Shown piece after piece: positions 1-9,015 of a stretch of 51,187 nt of DNA. A program made the translations under genes and the position numbers. Numbering within the stretch: position 1 is the stretch's first letter; each line of letters begins with the position of its first letter. The notes below the pieces were generated by a model. It had not been told where the DNA came from. It saw only the letters and a program-made list of their open reading frames with translations, and did no database searches. The DNA lies in NCBI GenBank assembly GCA_034408745.1, contig JAWXCM010000201.1:1-51187 (forward strand). Direction: 5' to 3'. This stretch comes from JAWXCM01 sp034408745 (lineage in GTDB: Bacteria; Acidobacteriota; Terriglobia; Bryobacterales; Bryobacteraceae).

Positions 1-174
1 CCATCGGGTGAGTCTTTACCAGACCCAGATCTTCGCTCATCTTCAACAGTATCTAACACTTGCCATTCAAGCCAGCCCTTCAACTGCCGTTTCTAGGATA
101 ATCAGTGTGAGGTTTGCGTTTCAGATATATAATCCAGAGACTTGCAGCGTCGGCTGCCTCGGAGGGTTTCGTCC
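1..174. other. Upstream region of the TonB receptor gene
   Basis: No gene is visible here. A Shine-Dalgarno-like GGAGGG lies at 161-166, eight bases before the ATG at 175. A GATAAT hexamer at 97-102 could be a -10 element, but no convincing -35 stands 16-18 bases upstream, so no promoter is called. Confidence 0.4.
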
Positions 175-3100
175 ATGTTGAAGTACCTTTTCAGTTTTCT
201 TGCGCTTTGCTGCGCATCCTGTTTGCCCATAGCGGCGCAGGTAGCTTCCGCTGAAGTCAGCGGCACGGTGGTGGATCAGGCGGGGGCGGCGGTCGCCAAC
301 GCTAAAGTTACGGTCGCAAATGTCGCGACAAACCTCGCCCGCACAGTTATAACGGAGAGCAACGGGTCTTATCTGGTGAACCTGCTTCCTCCGGGTGAGT
401 ACACGATTAATGTAGAGGCTGCGGGCTTTCGCAAGCTGGTGCAACGGGGCCTCGCCCTCCAGATCAACCAGCAGGCACAGCTCGACCTGACCATGCAACT
501 GGGACAGGTTTCGGAGTCGGTTGAGGTCACAGCCTCGGCTCCCTTGCTGGAGTCGGAGTCTTCCTCACTCGGCACCGTGGTGAGCGAGCGGCTGGTCAAT
601 CAGCTCCCGCTGAACGGGCGCAATTTCATTCAGCTGGCTACGCTTAGCCCCGGCGTTACGGGTGTCGGGTTTGCGGCTGGCGGCACAATTATGAGTGGAG
701 CGAGGCCTGACGACCGCCGGCCTGGCACTGAGATTTTCTCCAACGGCAATCGTGAAGGCTCAAACAACTTCCTGTACGACGGCATCGATAACAATGAGCG
801 TCTGACGCTGTCGATTGTGCTGCGTCCCGCTGTTGAAGCGGTCCGTGAGTTCAAGATTCAGACCAACCTCTACAGCGCCGACATAGGCCGCAACTCGGGC
901 GCCGTTGTGGACGTGATCACGAAATCGGGCACCAACAAACTGCACGGCAGCCTGTTTGAATTCCTGCGCAATTCGGCAATGGATGCGCGCAATTTCTTTA
1001 GTCCGAAGGGCACCTTCTTCCCGTCGTTCCGGCTAAATCAGTTTGGTGGATCGTTTGGTGGGCCGGTGGTGTTGCCGAAGCTGTTCAATGGCAAGAACCG
1101 TACGTTCTTCTTCGTCGACTACGAGGGCTTCCGCCGGACGTCGCAGGGTCTGCAGATCGGCAACGTGCCGACGGTCCTGATGCGCCGTGGTAATTTCACT
1201 GAGGCCGCGACCATCTATGATCCGCTGACCACCCGGGCCAACGGCACCGCGTTCGCTCGCGATCCATTCCCCGGGAATCAGATTCCCGCCAATCGGTTTG
1301 ACCCGATCACCGCGAAGCTGATCAATGCCTATCCGGCACCCGTGAATTCGGCCCGGTTCAACAACTACACCGCGAATTTGTTGCAGCGGCAGAAGTGGAA
1401 TCAGGGCGATGCCCGTGTCGATCATCAGGCTACGCCGAAGGACACGTTCTTTGCCCGGTACTCCATCCAGAACACCGAGACGGTAGTGCCCAGTACGTTC
1501 CCGGCGGCCACCATCGTCGGACTTTCGAAGCCGGTCAACCTGGGCGATGAAGGCTCGTTTGCCGGTACGTCCTTTCAGCCTGCGACGCACATCGTGGCCA
1601 GCTACATCCGCGTGATCACGCCCCGGATTGTGAACGAATTCCGCGCCGGGTTCAACCGCTTCCGTGTTGATTACACGGCCGACCAGTTTGAGCCCGGCGC
1701 TGGCCTCGGTAACCAGCTCGGAATCCCGAACTCGAACGTAACTCCGAATGAGCAGAACCTGCCCATCTTCTCGCCCGCGAATTACTTCGGTATCGGCCAG
1801 ACCCGGTCTCTGCCCATCTTCCGCCGCGAGAACACGTTCCAGTACGTCGACAACATGAGCGCCACCATCGGGAAGCACACTCTGAAGTGGGGTGCGGATT
1901 TCCGCCGTCGTCAGCTCACCATCTATCAAACGAATCAGGGAAATGGCCGGTTCAATTTCTCCCCCGCCTTTACCGATTCCCGCACCGGCCCTGGTGGTGA
2001 CACCATGGCGAGTTTCCTGCTCGGCTACGCTAACTCGATTGTGCATGACTATACGTTCAACTGGCCAGGCGAGCGCGGTGTGGAAGTCGGCACGTACTTC
2101 GCCGACGACTGGCGCGTGACCCGCAAGCTGACGTTGAATCTGGGCCTGCGGTGGGATTACTACAGCCCGTTCTCTGAAGTGGCCAACCGCTGGGCGAACT
2201 TCAACATCCGGACGGCGAAGATCGACATTGCGGGCCGGAACGGCGTCGATAAGTACGCGGGTGTGAAGCCCTACTACAAGAACTGGGGTCCGCGCTTCGG
2301 CTTTGCCTACCAGTTTGCACCGCACACGGTGGTTCGTGGCGGCTACGGCGTCTTCTACAACCCCGCCGGGAATGAAGGCAGCAGCCTGCGTCTGTTCCGC
2401 CAATTGCCCTTCGGCTCGACAGTAGCCATCAACCCGGGCGACATCTTTGTCGGCCCGAAGGTGAGTGAAGGCTTCGCTCCACTGGCGCCGGTGAACTTCG
2501 CGGCGGCTGACAAGCCATTCGGAGGCATGTTCGCCGTGTCCCCGGACTTCAAGCCTTCCTACGCGCAACAGTTCAACCTGACCGTGCAGCAGGAAATCGT
2601 ACCGTGGTCGATGGTGGTGAAGGTGGCGGCCGTGGGCAATCTGGGCCGGCGCCTGTACAATACCTACGACGCGAATCAGCCCATTCCTGGCGCGGCCGCA
2701 CTAAACACGCGGCGTCCGTTATACGGCGTTGCTCCGGACCTGGCAGGCGTCAGCTACTTCGTTTCCGACGGCCTCAGCAGCTACTACGCGGGTCAGTTGA
2801 CGTTGGACAAGAGGTTCGGCAAAGGCCTGAGCGCCCTGGTCGGCTATTCCTGGTCTCACGCCATCGACAACGTCGTGCTTGAATTCGGCGGCGGCGCAGC
2901 TGGCCCACAACCGCAGGATCCCCGCAATCTTCGGGCGGAACGCGGGAACTCGATCATTGACCTCCGGCACCGTTTGACAGCGAGCTACCTGTGGGAGCTT
3001 CCGTTCGGCAAGGGCCGGTCATTCATGAACCGTGGGGGGATCGCCGATTTCGCGCTCGGCGGCTGGCAAATGAACGGAATCTTCGTGACCCAGACGGGCC

Positions 3101-3486
3101 AGCCCTTCTCGCCCGTGTTGCAGACCTCCACCACAAACGGCACGGGCAGCAGGCCCGATGTGCGGAGTGCCGTCACCTATCCGAGGACCTTGCAGCGGTG
3201 GTTTGATCCGAGTGCGTTTGCGACTCCGGCTCAGTACACCTATGGCAATGCGTCCAGAAACAGTCTGTTTGGACCGGGCAGAACCAACTGGGATGCTTCT
3301 CTGTTTAAGAACTTCGTGATTCGCGAACAGATCCGGTTTGAGTTCCGTGCAGAGGCGTTCAACATCCTGAACCATCCGCAATTCGGCCTGCCGAACCAGA
3401 ACATCGGCAACGCACAGGTGGGCACGATTACCAGCACTGTTGGCAATCCCCGTCAGTTGCAGATGGGCTTGCGCTTCCAGTTCTGA
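175..3486 (+). CDS. Oar-like TonB-dependent receptor with carboxypeptidase-regulatory N-terminal domain
   Basis: Outer-membrane receptor of about 1103 residues, of the large Oar/CarboxypepD_reg type that is multiplied in Acidobacteriota. The chosen ATG follows GGAGGG and opens a clear signal peptide (MLKYLFSFLALCCASC). Residues about 25-110 form the carboxypeptidase-regulatory beta-sandwich, with the motif SGTVVDQAGAAVANAKVTV. A plug-like region follows, with PLNGRNF and NFLYDGIDNNE, and then a long barrel rich in aromatic strands. The chain ends in Phe (LRFQF), as outer-membrane barrels usually do. An in-frame TTG at 142 would add a charged stretch ahead of the signal peptide and is less likely. 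Such receptors are thought to take up carbohydrate or peptide polymers; the substrate cannot be read from the sequence. The neighbouring gene is convergent, so no operon partner points to a ligand. Confidence 0.9.
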   Translation: MLKYLFSFLALCCASCLPIAAQVASAEVSGTVVDQAGAAVANAKVTVANVATNLARTVITESNGSYLVNLLPPGEYTINVEAAGFRKLVQRGLALQINQQAQLDLTMQLGQVSESVEVTASAPLLESESSSLGTVVSERLVNQLPLNGRNFIQLATLSPGVTGVGFAAGGTIMSGARPDDRRPGTEIFSNGNREGSNNFLYDGIDNNERLTLSIVLRPAVEAVREFKIQTNLYSADIGRNSGAVVDVITKSGTNKLHGSLFEFLRNSAMDARNFFSPKGTFFPSFRLNQFGGSFGGPVVLPKLFNGKNRTFFFVDYEGFRRTSQGLQIGNVPTVLMRRGNFTEAATIYDPLTTRANGTAFARDPFPGNQIPANRFDPITAKLINAYPAPVNSARFNNYTANLLQRQKWNQGDARVDHQATPKDTFFARYSIQNTETVVPSTFPAATIVGLSKPVNLGDEGSFAGTSFQPATHIVASYIRVITPRIVNEFRAGFNRFRVDYTADQFEPGAGLGNQLGIPNSNVTPNEQNLPIFSPANYFGIGQTRSLPIFRRENTFQYVDNMSATIGKHTLKWGADFRRRQLTIYQTNQGNGRFNFSPAFTDSRTGPGGDTMASFLLGYANSIVHDYTFNWPGERGVEVGTYFADDWRVTRKLTLNLGLRWDYYSPFSEVANRWANFNIRTAKIDIAGRNGVDKYAGVKPYYKNWGPRFGFAYQFAPHTVVRGGYGVFYNPAGNEGSSLRLFRQLPFGSTVAINPGDIFVGPKVSEGFAPLAPVNFAAADKPFGGMFAVSPDFKPSYAQQFNLTVQQEIVPWSMVVKVAAVGNLGRRLYNTYDANQPIPGAAALNTRRPLYGVAPDLAGVSYFVSDGLSSYYAGQLTLDKRFGKGLSALVGYSWSHAIDNVVLEFGGGAAGPQPQDPRNLRAERGNSIIDLRHRLTASYLWELPFGKGRSFMNRGGIADFALGGWQMNGIFVTQTGQPFSPVLQTSTTNGTGSRPDVRSAVTYPRTLQRWFDPSAFATPAQYTYGNASRNSLFGPGRTNWDASLFKNFVIREQIRFEFRAEAFNILNHPQFGLPNQNIGNAQVGTITSTVGNPRQLQMGLRFQF

Positions 3487-3509
3487 TTTCGCCTGAGAGG
3501 AGGCGTGCT

Positions 3510-3544
3510 GGTGCCGGGGGTTATTAAGTCCCAACTCCGGCACC
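3510..3544. terminator. Possible bidirectional terminator hairpin
   Basis: An 8-bp perfect inverted repeat, GGTGCCGG at 3510-3517 and CCGGCACC at 3537-3544, lies between the convergent receptor and sugar-isomerase genes. There is no U-run on either side, so intrinsic termination is only suggested by its position and stem. Confidence 0.45.
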
Positions 3545-3557
3545 GCATGCCGAATCT

Positions 3558-4430
3558 TCAGGACGCGACAGCAGTTCGCATGGCATCGACAGCTTTGACC
3601 AGGCTGGCCGTCTGATTCGCGACGGGCAGATATTCCATGCAAATAATGCCGTTATACCCGCCCTTTGCGATTGCCTTGTAGATTTCCGCGTAATTCATTT
3701 TGCCAGTGCCGGGGTCGTGGCGCCCGGGCGAGTCGGCTACGTGAAATACAGCGACGTACGGAATGGCTTCGACCGCGAGCTTCGTGGGGTCGCCAACCTC
3801 GGTCTGCTCGTGATACAGATCGAACAGGAGCTTGAAATTGGGACTGTCGACCGCCTGGACAAGTTTCAGGCCCTCGCCGCACGTGTTCAGGTAGTAGCCT
3901 TTGTGATCGACCTTCGCATTCAGGGGTTCAATGATCAGTGTGAGGTTTGCCCGGGCCGCAAGTTCGGCCGCCCGCTTACTTCCTTCGAGGAGGCTGGCAT
4001 ACTGCGCATCCCGGGTGCGACCCGGAACTTCGTTGCCGCTCATCAGGATTATCTGCGAAATATCCAGCTTTTTGGCGGAATCGACAGCATTCCTGAGGTC
4101 AGCCAGGAAGTTGCCGCGCTGGGCGGGATCCACCATGGACACGGGACGCTTTCCCCAGTCCGGCGTCGCGATCAGCGTATCCATGCCGAGACCGAACGAG
4201 GACACGAATTTCTTCTTCGCGGCGATCTCTGTGTCGGGCCAGGCGGTGTGTTCGGCTACCAGCTCAATACTCTGCAGGCCTGCACGCGCGGCGGCTTCCA
4301 CGCGCTCCTCAAACGTCCCCTTCAACGTCCAGAGCATTACCGAAGACGTTACTTTGGGCTTCGTGGAGCGGGCGGCTGTGCCAGCGGCAGCGGCCTGCAT
4401 CAGAAAGTCGCGGCGTCCGAGTGGGATCAT
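3558..4430 (-). CDS. Tat-exported sugar phosphate isomerase/epimerase (hydroxypyruvate isomerase-like TIM barrel)
   Basis: About 290 residues. The N-terminus carries a twin-arginine motif (GRRDFLMQAAAAGTA), so the protein is probably exported to the periplasm. The body resembles the AP-endonuclease-2/xylose-isomerase-like TIM barrel family: SIELVAEH near the start, IIEPLNAK in the middle, LLFDLYHEQ and CMEYLPV near the end, which match the usual metal-binding Glu/Asp/His positions. Secreted members are frequent in Acidobacteriota and Planctomycetes, and the true substrate is usually unknown. The ATG at 4430 is preferred over an in-frame TTG two codons upstream. The gene is divergent from the anthranilate synthase gene, with about 74 bases between start codons, so the two may share a promoter region. 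Confidence 0.8.
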   Translation of the reverse strand: MIPLGRRDFLMQAAAAGTAARSTKPKVTSSVMLWTLKGTFEERVEAAARAGLQSIELVAEHTAWPDTEIAAKKKFVSSFGLGMDTLIATPDWGKRPVSMVDPAQRGNFLADLRNAVDSAKKLDISQIILMSGNEVPGRTRDAQYASLLEGSKRAAELAARANLTLIIEPLNAKVDHKGYYLNTCGEGLKLVQAVDSPNFKLLFDLYHEQTEVGDPTKLAVEAIPYVAVFHVADSPGRHDPGTGKMNYAEIYKAIAKGGYNGIICMEYLPVANQTASLVKAVDAMRTAVAS

Positions 4431-4504
4431 TCTCAAGAGGATATCAAGCGTCGGAAGTCAGCACCACCAGTGCGTGTTATTCTCGATTTAACCTCGAAGT
4501 CTTT

Positions 4505-6724
4505 ATGCCTCAGCTTCAGTATTCCACCCGCAGCGGCATTGTCGTCACCCGTATCGCATCGCGTGCCCCTTTCAAAAAGGGCCTTCACTCGTTGCTCCAC
4601 GAGTTAGACCGGCATCGCGGCATTTATCTGTCATCGGGATACGAGTACCCGGGCAGGTATTCCCGGTGGGATGTCGCAAGCCTTTGTCCCCCGCTCGAGA
4701 TCGTTGGTTTTCAGCGTGATTTGCAGATTCGGGCATTGAACGCGCGAGGCGAGGTGTTGGTCCGGCTGCTGGAACCAGTGCTGGCCGGGCATCCGCACTG
4801 GGAGGAGTTCGGGCTTGACGGCTCCACGTTGCGCGGCAAATTACGTCCGCTTCCGCCGTTCTTTTCGGAGGAGGAGCGAAGTAAGCAACCTTCGGTATTT
4901 TCACTGCTTCGCGCGCTTATTGGTGAGTTTGCGTCGGAGAAGGACAACCGGCTCAGCCTGGTTGGAGCGTTCGGGTACGATCTGCTGTTCCAGTTCGATC
5001 CGATCCAGCTGAAGTTGCCCCGGTCCGGACGCCGTGACCTCCACTTGTTCCTGTGTGACGACATCTACTATATGGACCGGAAGCGCGAGGTGGTGGAGCG
5101 CTTTCAGTATGAGTTTGCTTCAGCCGACGGCTTGCTGACCACAGCTGGGTTAGAGCGCACCGCCGAAAACATTGCGCCTCTGCCGCCAGTCACCAGCGCG
5201 CCTATTGTGGCCGACCACACGCCGGAAGAATACATGGCCAATGTGGAGACTTGCCGCCGCGGGATGAAACTGGGCGATTACTACGAGGTAGTGCTGCGTC
5301 AGACGTTCTCCACGCCATTTGGCGGGAGTGTCGCGGACCTGTTCGAGCGTGTGCAGAAGGCATCGCCGAGTCCGTATGAGTTTTTCCTGCAACTCGGCGA
5401 TGAGCAGCTGGTTGGTGCTTCGCCCGAGATGTTTGTGCGGGTAGAGGGTTCGCGCGTGGAAACATGCCCCATTTCGGGCACGGCGAGACGCACCGGGGAT
5501 CCCATGAAGGATGCAGTGAGTATCCGGGATCTGCTGAATTCCACCAAGGAAGAGTCCGAACTGACGATGTGCACGGACGTCGACCGCAACGACAAGTCGC
5601 GGGTCTGCGTTCCGGGGTCGGTAAAGGTGATCGGCCGGCGCCTGATCGAGTCTTACGCTGGGTTATTCCACACAGTCGACCACGTGGAAGGGACGCTGGA
5701 GTCGGGATTCGACTCCGTGGATGCGTTCCTGGCGCACATGTGGGCCGTGACCGTCATAGGCGCGCCGAAGAAGGCTGCCGCACAGATGATCGAGGATCTG
5801 GAGAAGACGGCTCGCGGGTGGTACGGTGGCGCGGTCGGGATGCTGTCACTGAATGGAGAGATGAACACAGGCATCCTCATTCGCACCGTGCACGTTCGCA
5901 ATGGCGTGGCCGAGTACCCGGCCGGTGCCACGCTGCTCTACGATTCCATCCCGGCGCTGGAAGAGCAGGAGACGCGGCTCAAAGCTACCGGGTTTTTCCG
6001 GGCACTGCAGCAGGCCGCGGTCGGCGATTCAACCGCTCCCGTTGCTCACGGAAGTCCGGCCGTGACGGCCAGGCGCGGACCGAAGATGCTCCTGGTGGAT
6101 AACGACGACTGCTTTATCCACACTTTGGCGAATTATGCGCGGCAGACAGGGGCCGAGGTCGTCACATATCGTTCTGGCTTCCCACTGGAGCTTATCGACC
6201 AGATCGCTCCCGATTTGATCTTAATTTCGCCGGGTCCGGGCAGGCCAGGGGATTTCCGAGTCCCGCAGACGGTTCAGTACGCAGCCGCGCGTCGAATTCC
6301 GGTGTTTGGGGTTTGTCTCGGACTTCAGGGCATCGTGGAAGCTTTTGGTGGCGAGCTGGGCGTGCTCGATTATCCGATGCACGGAAAACCCTCAACGGTT
6401 CGGCATCGCGATGCCGGTGTGTTTGAAGGACTGCCTCGCGAGTTTCAGGTTGGTCGCTACCACTCGCTGTTCGCCATCCGGGATAAGCTGCCGGCGTGTC
6501 TTGAGGTAACGGCGGAGTCTCTGGATGGCGTAATTATGGGTGTTCGGCACCGGGAACTCCCGATCGAGGCAGTCCAGTTCCACCCGGAGTCTTTGTTGAC
6601 ACTCGAGGATGAATGCGGATTTCGCCTCATGCGAAACGTAGTTACCGGGCTGATTCGACGCGCCAGCTCGAGTACGGGCGACTCCGCTGCTGCTCCTGAG
6701 TCAACCGCCGAGTTTGCTGGTTAG
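4505..6724 (+). CDS. trpE(G): Anthranilate synthase, fused TrpE-TrpG polypeptide
   Basis: A 739-residue fusion that makes anthranilate from chorismate and glutamine, the first step of tryptophan synthesis. The N-terminal two thirds is the chorismate-binding TrpE part, with PISGTARRTG, CTDVDRNDKSRV and HMWAVTVIGAPK. The C-terminal class I glutamine amidotransferase begins near residue 530 (MLLVDNDDCFIHTL). It keeps the nucleophile Cys in GVCLGLQG and the His/Glu pair in VQFHPES. The size and the AVTVIGAPK variant match the rhizobial-type fused enzyme rather than separate TrpE and TrpG. ATG 4505 is chosen because an upstream in-frame start adds 28 unconserved residues. No Trp-rich leader peptide is seen upstream, and no other trp gene is nearby. 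Confidence 0.93.
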   Translation: MPQLQYSTRSGIVVTRIASRAPFKKGLHSLLHELDRHRGIYLSSGYEYPGRYSRWDVASLCPPLEIVGFQRDLQIRALNARGEVLVRLLEPVLAGHPHWEEFGLDGSTLRGKLRPLPPFFSEEERSKQPSVFSLLRALIGEFASEKDNRLSLVGAFGYDLLFQFDPIQLKLPRSGRRDLHLFLCDDIYYMDRKREVVERFQYEFASADGLLTTAGLERTAENIAPLPPVTSAPIVADHTPEEYMANVETCRRGMKLGDYYEVVLRQTFSTPFGGSVADLFERVQKASPSPYEFFLQLGDEQLVGASPEMFVRVEGSRVETCPISGTARRTGDPMKDAVSIRDLLNSTKEESELTMCTDVDRNDKSRVCVPGSVKVIGRRLIESYAGLFHTVDHVEGTLESGFDSVDAFLAHMWAVTVIGAPKKAAAQMIEDLEKTARGWYGGAVGMLSLNGEMNTGILIRTVHVRNGVAEYPAGATLLYDSIPALEEQETRLKATGFFRALQQAAVGDSTAPVAHGSPAVTARRGPKMLLVDNDDCFIHTLANYARQTGAEVVTYRSGFPLELIDQIAPDLILISPGPGRPGDFRVPQTVQYAAARRIPVFGVCLGLQGIVEAFGGELGVLDYPMHGKPSTVRHRDAGVFEGLPREFQVGRYHSLFAIRDKLPACLEVTAESLDGVIMGVRHRELPIEAVQFHPESLLTLEDECGFRLMRNVVTGLIRRASSSTGDSAAAPESTAEFAG

Positions 6725-6739
6725 GCGGACCTGTTCGCG

Positions 6740-7096
6740 ATGAGTCAGGCCCGGCTGTGGGTGTTTTTATCGGCGGCGATCTTGACGAGTGTTTTCTTCC
6801 TGAACCTCTGCGACGCGATTTTCGACTGTGGTTGCCGGTCAGCGTGGGCTGGCGCCGACGCGCACTGCAACTATCGCAACGCTGGAGCAGGGCATCACCG
6901 ATGCCCGTGGTGCCAGATGGGGCTGGTTGGTGGAGTTGCTCTCTGGGGCTGTATAGTTTTTACGCAGTGGTGGGTATCTGGAATCACTGCTAAATATGGC
7001 GTTATATCTATGACAGCAATGACTTTACTCGCATTTCCCTTGACTGGAGGTTTCCTTGGACTGGCGGCGGGTTGGCTTTTCGGGTACTGGAGCTAG
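6740..7096 (+). CDS. Small cysteine-rich membrane protein of unknown function
   Basis: 118 residues. I do not recognise the family. An N-terminal hydrophobic segment (about 5-25) is followed by a loop holding a dense Cys/His set (CDAIFDCGC, HCNY, HHRCPWC) and then by two or three more hydrophobic segments up to the C-terminal GYWS. The paired cysteines could bind a metal or form disulfides; that is inference. The gene lies 15 bases after trpE(G) and upstream of hpnE. From about 6960 onward its base composition is visibly richer in A and T than the flanking core genes. Confidence 0.6.
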   Translation: MSQARLWVFLSAAILTSVFFLNLCDAIFDCGCRSAWAGADAHCNYRNAGAGHHRCPWCQMGLVGGVALWGCIVFTQWWVSGITAKYGVISMTAMTLLAFPLTGGFLGLAAGWLFGYWS

Positions 7097-7148
7097 TAAT
7101 TTTTACTTGCCATCGGTGAGTGTTGTTTATCATACTGGTATTAGTCCA

Positions 7149-7268
7149 ATGTTTTTAGATTCTTCAGATCTCACGCTCGTATTGTTTGCGGTCATTTGTA
7201 TCTGGCTTGCCCTGAGTTATACGGGTGGGACCGGCGGTGGACACAGGGTTAAGGTTCCGATATCGTAA
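7149..7268 (+). CDS. Possible 39-residue single-span membrane peptide
   Basis: A short ORF between the Cys-rich membrane protein and hpnE. It encodes one hydrophobic segment (LTLVLFAVICIWLAL) followed by a Gly-rich basic tail ending KVPIS. It ends 10 bases before the hpnE start, which would suit translation in the same transcript. No Shine-Dalgarno is evident, and the stretch is AT-rich for this genome. It may be a real micro-protein or noncoding leader. Confidence 0.3.
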   Translation: MFLDSSDLTLVLFAVICIWLALSYTGGTGGGHRVKVPIS

Positions 7269-7278
7269 TCTGGAGTAG

Positions 7279-8565
7279 ATGCCCTCTGTCATCGTGGCTG
7301 GCGGTGGTCTAGCCGGTCTTGCCACGGCTGCTGCGCTCGGGGAAGCCGGGTATGCGGTAGATGTTTATGAGGCGCGACCCTATCCTGGCGGGCGCGCGAC
7401 ATCGTACGCCTTGACCTGGGGCGATGGCACCACAGCAGTGGTCGACAACTCGCAGCACATTCTCCTTCGTTGCTGCTCCAACCTCCTTGATTTCTACAGA
7501 AGACTCGGCGTTTCCGATGCCATCGACTGGCATGACCGGTTCTATTTTATTGAGCCCGGTGGTCGGACGTCGGAGTTCCGTGCAGGTGTACTGCCTGCTC
7601 CTGCACACTTCACAGAGTCGTTCCTCGGGCTTCGTTTCCTGAGTCCAGGCGAGAAGCTCGCACTCATCCGAGGCATGGCTGCTCTCCAGCGACAATTTGG
7701 CCAGCGGACAGACCTTGATTCGATCACGATGGCACAGTGGCTGACGGAACAGCGTCAGCCGGAGCGCGTGGTTCAGAGGTTTTGGCGGCAAGTGCTGGTG
7801 AGCGCCGTGAATGAGGAGCTCCACCGCATGGCCGCATCGCACGGGTTCCAGGTGATCGGGGTCGGGTTTCTGGGAGGTCCTGCGGCCTACCATATGGGAG
7901 TTCCTTCTGTGACTTTGGGAGAGTTGTACCGTCCCGAACGATGGGCTGGACTTCCGGGTGTGCGTTTCCACTTTCGGCGGTCCGTTCAGTCGGTTGGAGA
8001 GGGCAGAGCGGAGGTGGACGGAGAAGAAATCACGGCAGACGCAGTTGTCGTTGCTCTGCCTGTCGACCGGGTCCGTGCAGTGGCTCCATTTGCCGAGCCC
8101 CCCGAGATGGAGTTTTCCCCAATTACGGGTGTCCACCTGTGGTTTGACAGACCAGTCACCGAGCTACCACACGCGACCGTGCTTGACCGGACCATACATT
8201 GGGTATTCAACAAAGGCGGGGGACAACAGCTACAGCTCACTATAAGTGCTTCCCGAGCAATGGTTTCGATGTCTCCTGGAGCGATTCTTGATTTGTGTCT
8301 GAAGGAGTTGTCCGAGTTCTTGCCGGGGGTTCGGAGAGCCACTTTGGTGCGCTCACGCGTTATTAAAGAGGTTAAGGCGACCTTTTCTGCGTCAGTTGGG
8401 CTGGAAGTACGGCGGCCAGGGCCCCAAACGTCCGTGCCATCGGTTTTTGTTGCTGGTGACTGGACCAAAACTGGCTGGCCCGCCACAATGGAGGGCGCGG
8501 TTCGCAGCGGCTACATCGCTGCCGAGGCCGTAATGGGTGGTGCCAGGCGATTCCTGGTGGGGTAA
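7279..8565 (+). CDS. hpnE: Hydroxysqualene dehydroxylase HpnE
   Basis: 428-residue FAD-dependent amine-oxidase-like enzyme. HpnE reduces hydroxysqualene to squalene in the HpnC/D/E route that feeds hopanoid synthesis. The N-terminus has the dinucleotide-binding motif VAGGGLAGLATAAALGEAG, followed by GGRATSY and the family-typical DNSQHILLRCCSNLLDFYRR. The C-terminus has VFVAGDWTKTGWPATMEGAV, the FAD-contacting motif. HpnC, HpnD and squalene-hopene cyclase are not in this window, so hpnE is separated from its pathway here. A GGAG lies just before the ATG. Confidence 0.88.
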   Translation: MPSVIVAGGGLAGLATAAALGEAGYAVDVYEARPYPGGRATSYALTWGDGTTAVVDNSQHILLRCCSNLLDFYRRLGVSDAIDWHDRFYFIEPGGRTSEFRAGVLPAPAHFTESFLGLRFLSPGEKLALIRGMAALQRQFGQRTDLDSITMAQWLTEQRQPERVVQRFWRQVLVSAVNEELHRMAASHGFQVIGVGFLGGPAAYHMGVPSVTLGELYRPERWAGLPGVRFHFRRSVQSVGEGRAEVDGEEITADAVVVALPVDRVRAVAPFAEPPEMEFSPITGVHLWFDRPVTELPHATVLDRTIHWVFNKGGGQQLQLTISASRAMVSMSPGAILDLCLKELSEFLPGVRRATLVRSRVIKEVKATFSASVGLEVRRPGPQTSVPSVFVAGDWTKTGWPATMEGAVRSGYIAAEAVMGGARRFLVG

Positions 8566-8600
8566 TGGCGCGGCGAGCGTAATTTTCGGATAATAGGGTT

Positions 8601-8978
8601 ATGCCATCACGGTTCCGCCTTTTTCTGCTTGGTCTGGCTCTGGCTCTTCCGCTGTTGGCTGACGATCCGGCGACCCGGCTGCGCGTGGAAGTGCTAACGC
8701 TTACCGGCAAGCCTGTAGACCGTGCGTCTGTCATCGTCGACTTCGTCGAGGGCCGCTCGTATGTCAAGTTAGGGAAGAAGATCCTTAAGCACTGGGAGGC
8801 TCGCAGCAGCCAGGAGGGTATCGCGAAATTCCCCTCGATTCCTCAGGGTAAGATGCGGATTCAGGTGATTGCGCGCGGGCACCAGACTTTCGGGCAGGTT
8901 TACGAGGTCGACAAGGAAGAGCAGCTGATCACAATCAAGCTGAATCCTCCGCAGGCGCAGCACTCCGAGCACCAATAG
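8601..8978 (+). CDS. Small secreted carboxypeptidase-regulatory-like protein
   Basis: 125 residues. A signal peptide (about 1-20, RLFLLGLALALPLLA) precedes a single beta-sandwich-like domain. The pattern LRVEVLTLTGKPVDRASVIV, then GIAKFPSIPQGKMRIQVIARG, is the usual carboxypeptidase regulatory/CNA-B-like layout of strand, turn and 'P-x-G' loop. Exported single-domain proteins of this kind are common in Acidobacteriota and their role is unknown. It sits 35 bases after hpnE and 37 bases before mnmG on the same strand. Confidence 0.65.
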   Translation: MPSRFRLFLLGLALALPLLADDPATRLRVEVLTLTGKPVDRASVIVDFVEGRSYVKLGKKILKHWEARSSQEGIAKFPSIPQGKMRIQVIARGHQTFGQVYEVDKEEQLITIKLNPPQAQHSEHQ

Positions 8979-9015
8979 TTCCCCCTTATTTCCAACCGTT
9001 CCGCTGTACTTTACG

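Noticed and set aside
1033..2568. A 511-codon open frame antisense to the TonB receptor
   Set aside because: The sense strand carries a signal peptide, plug and barrel; the antisense product is Arg/Val/Glu-rich without a domain.
101..3950. An exact 17-base repeat (ATCAGTGTGAGGTTTGC) at 101-117 and 3934-3950
   Set aside because: One copy lies in the coding sequence of the isomerase; a single 17-base match in 51 kb can arise by chance and nothing flanks it.
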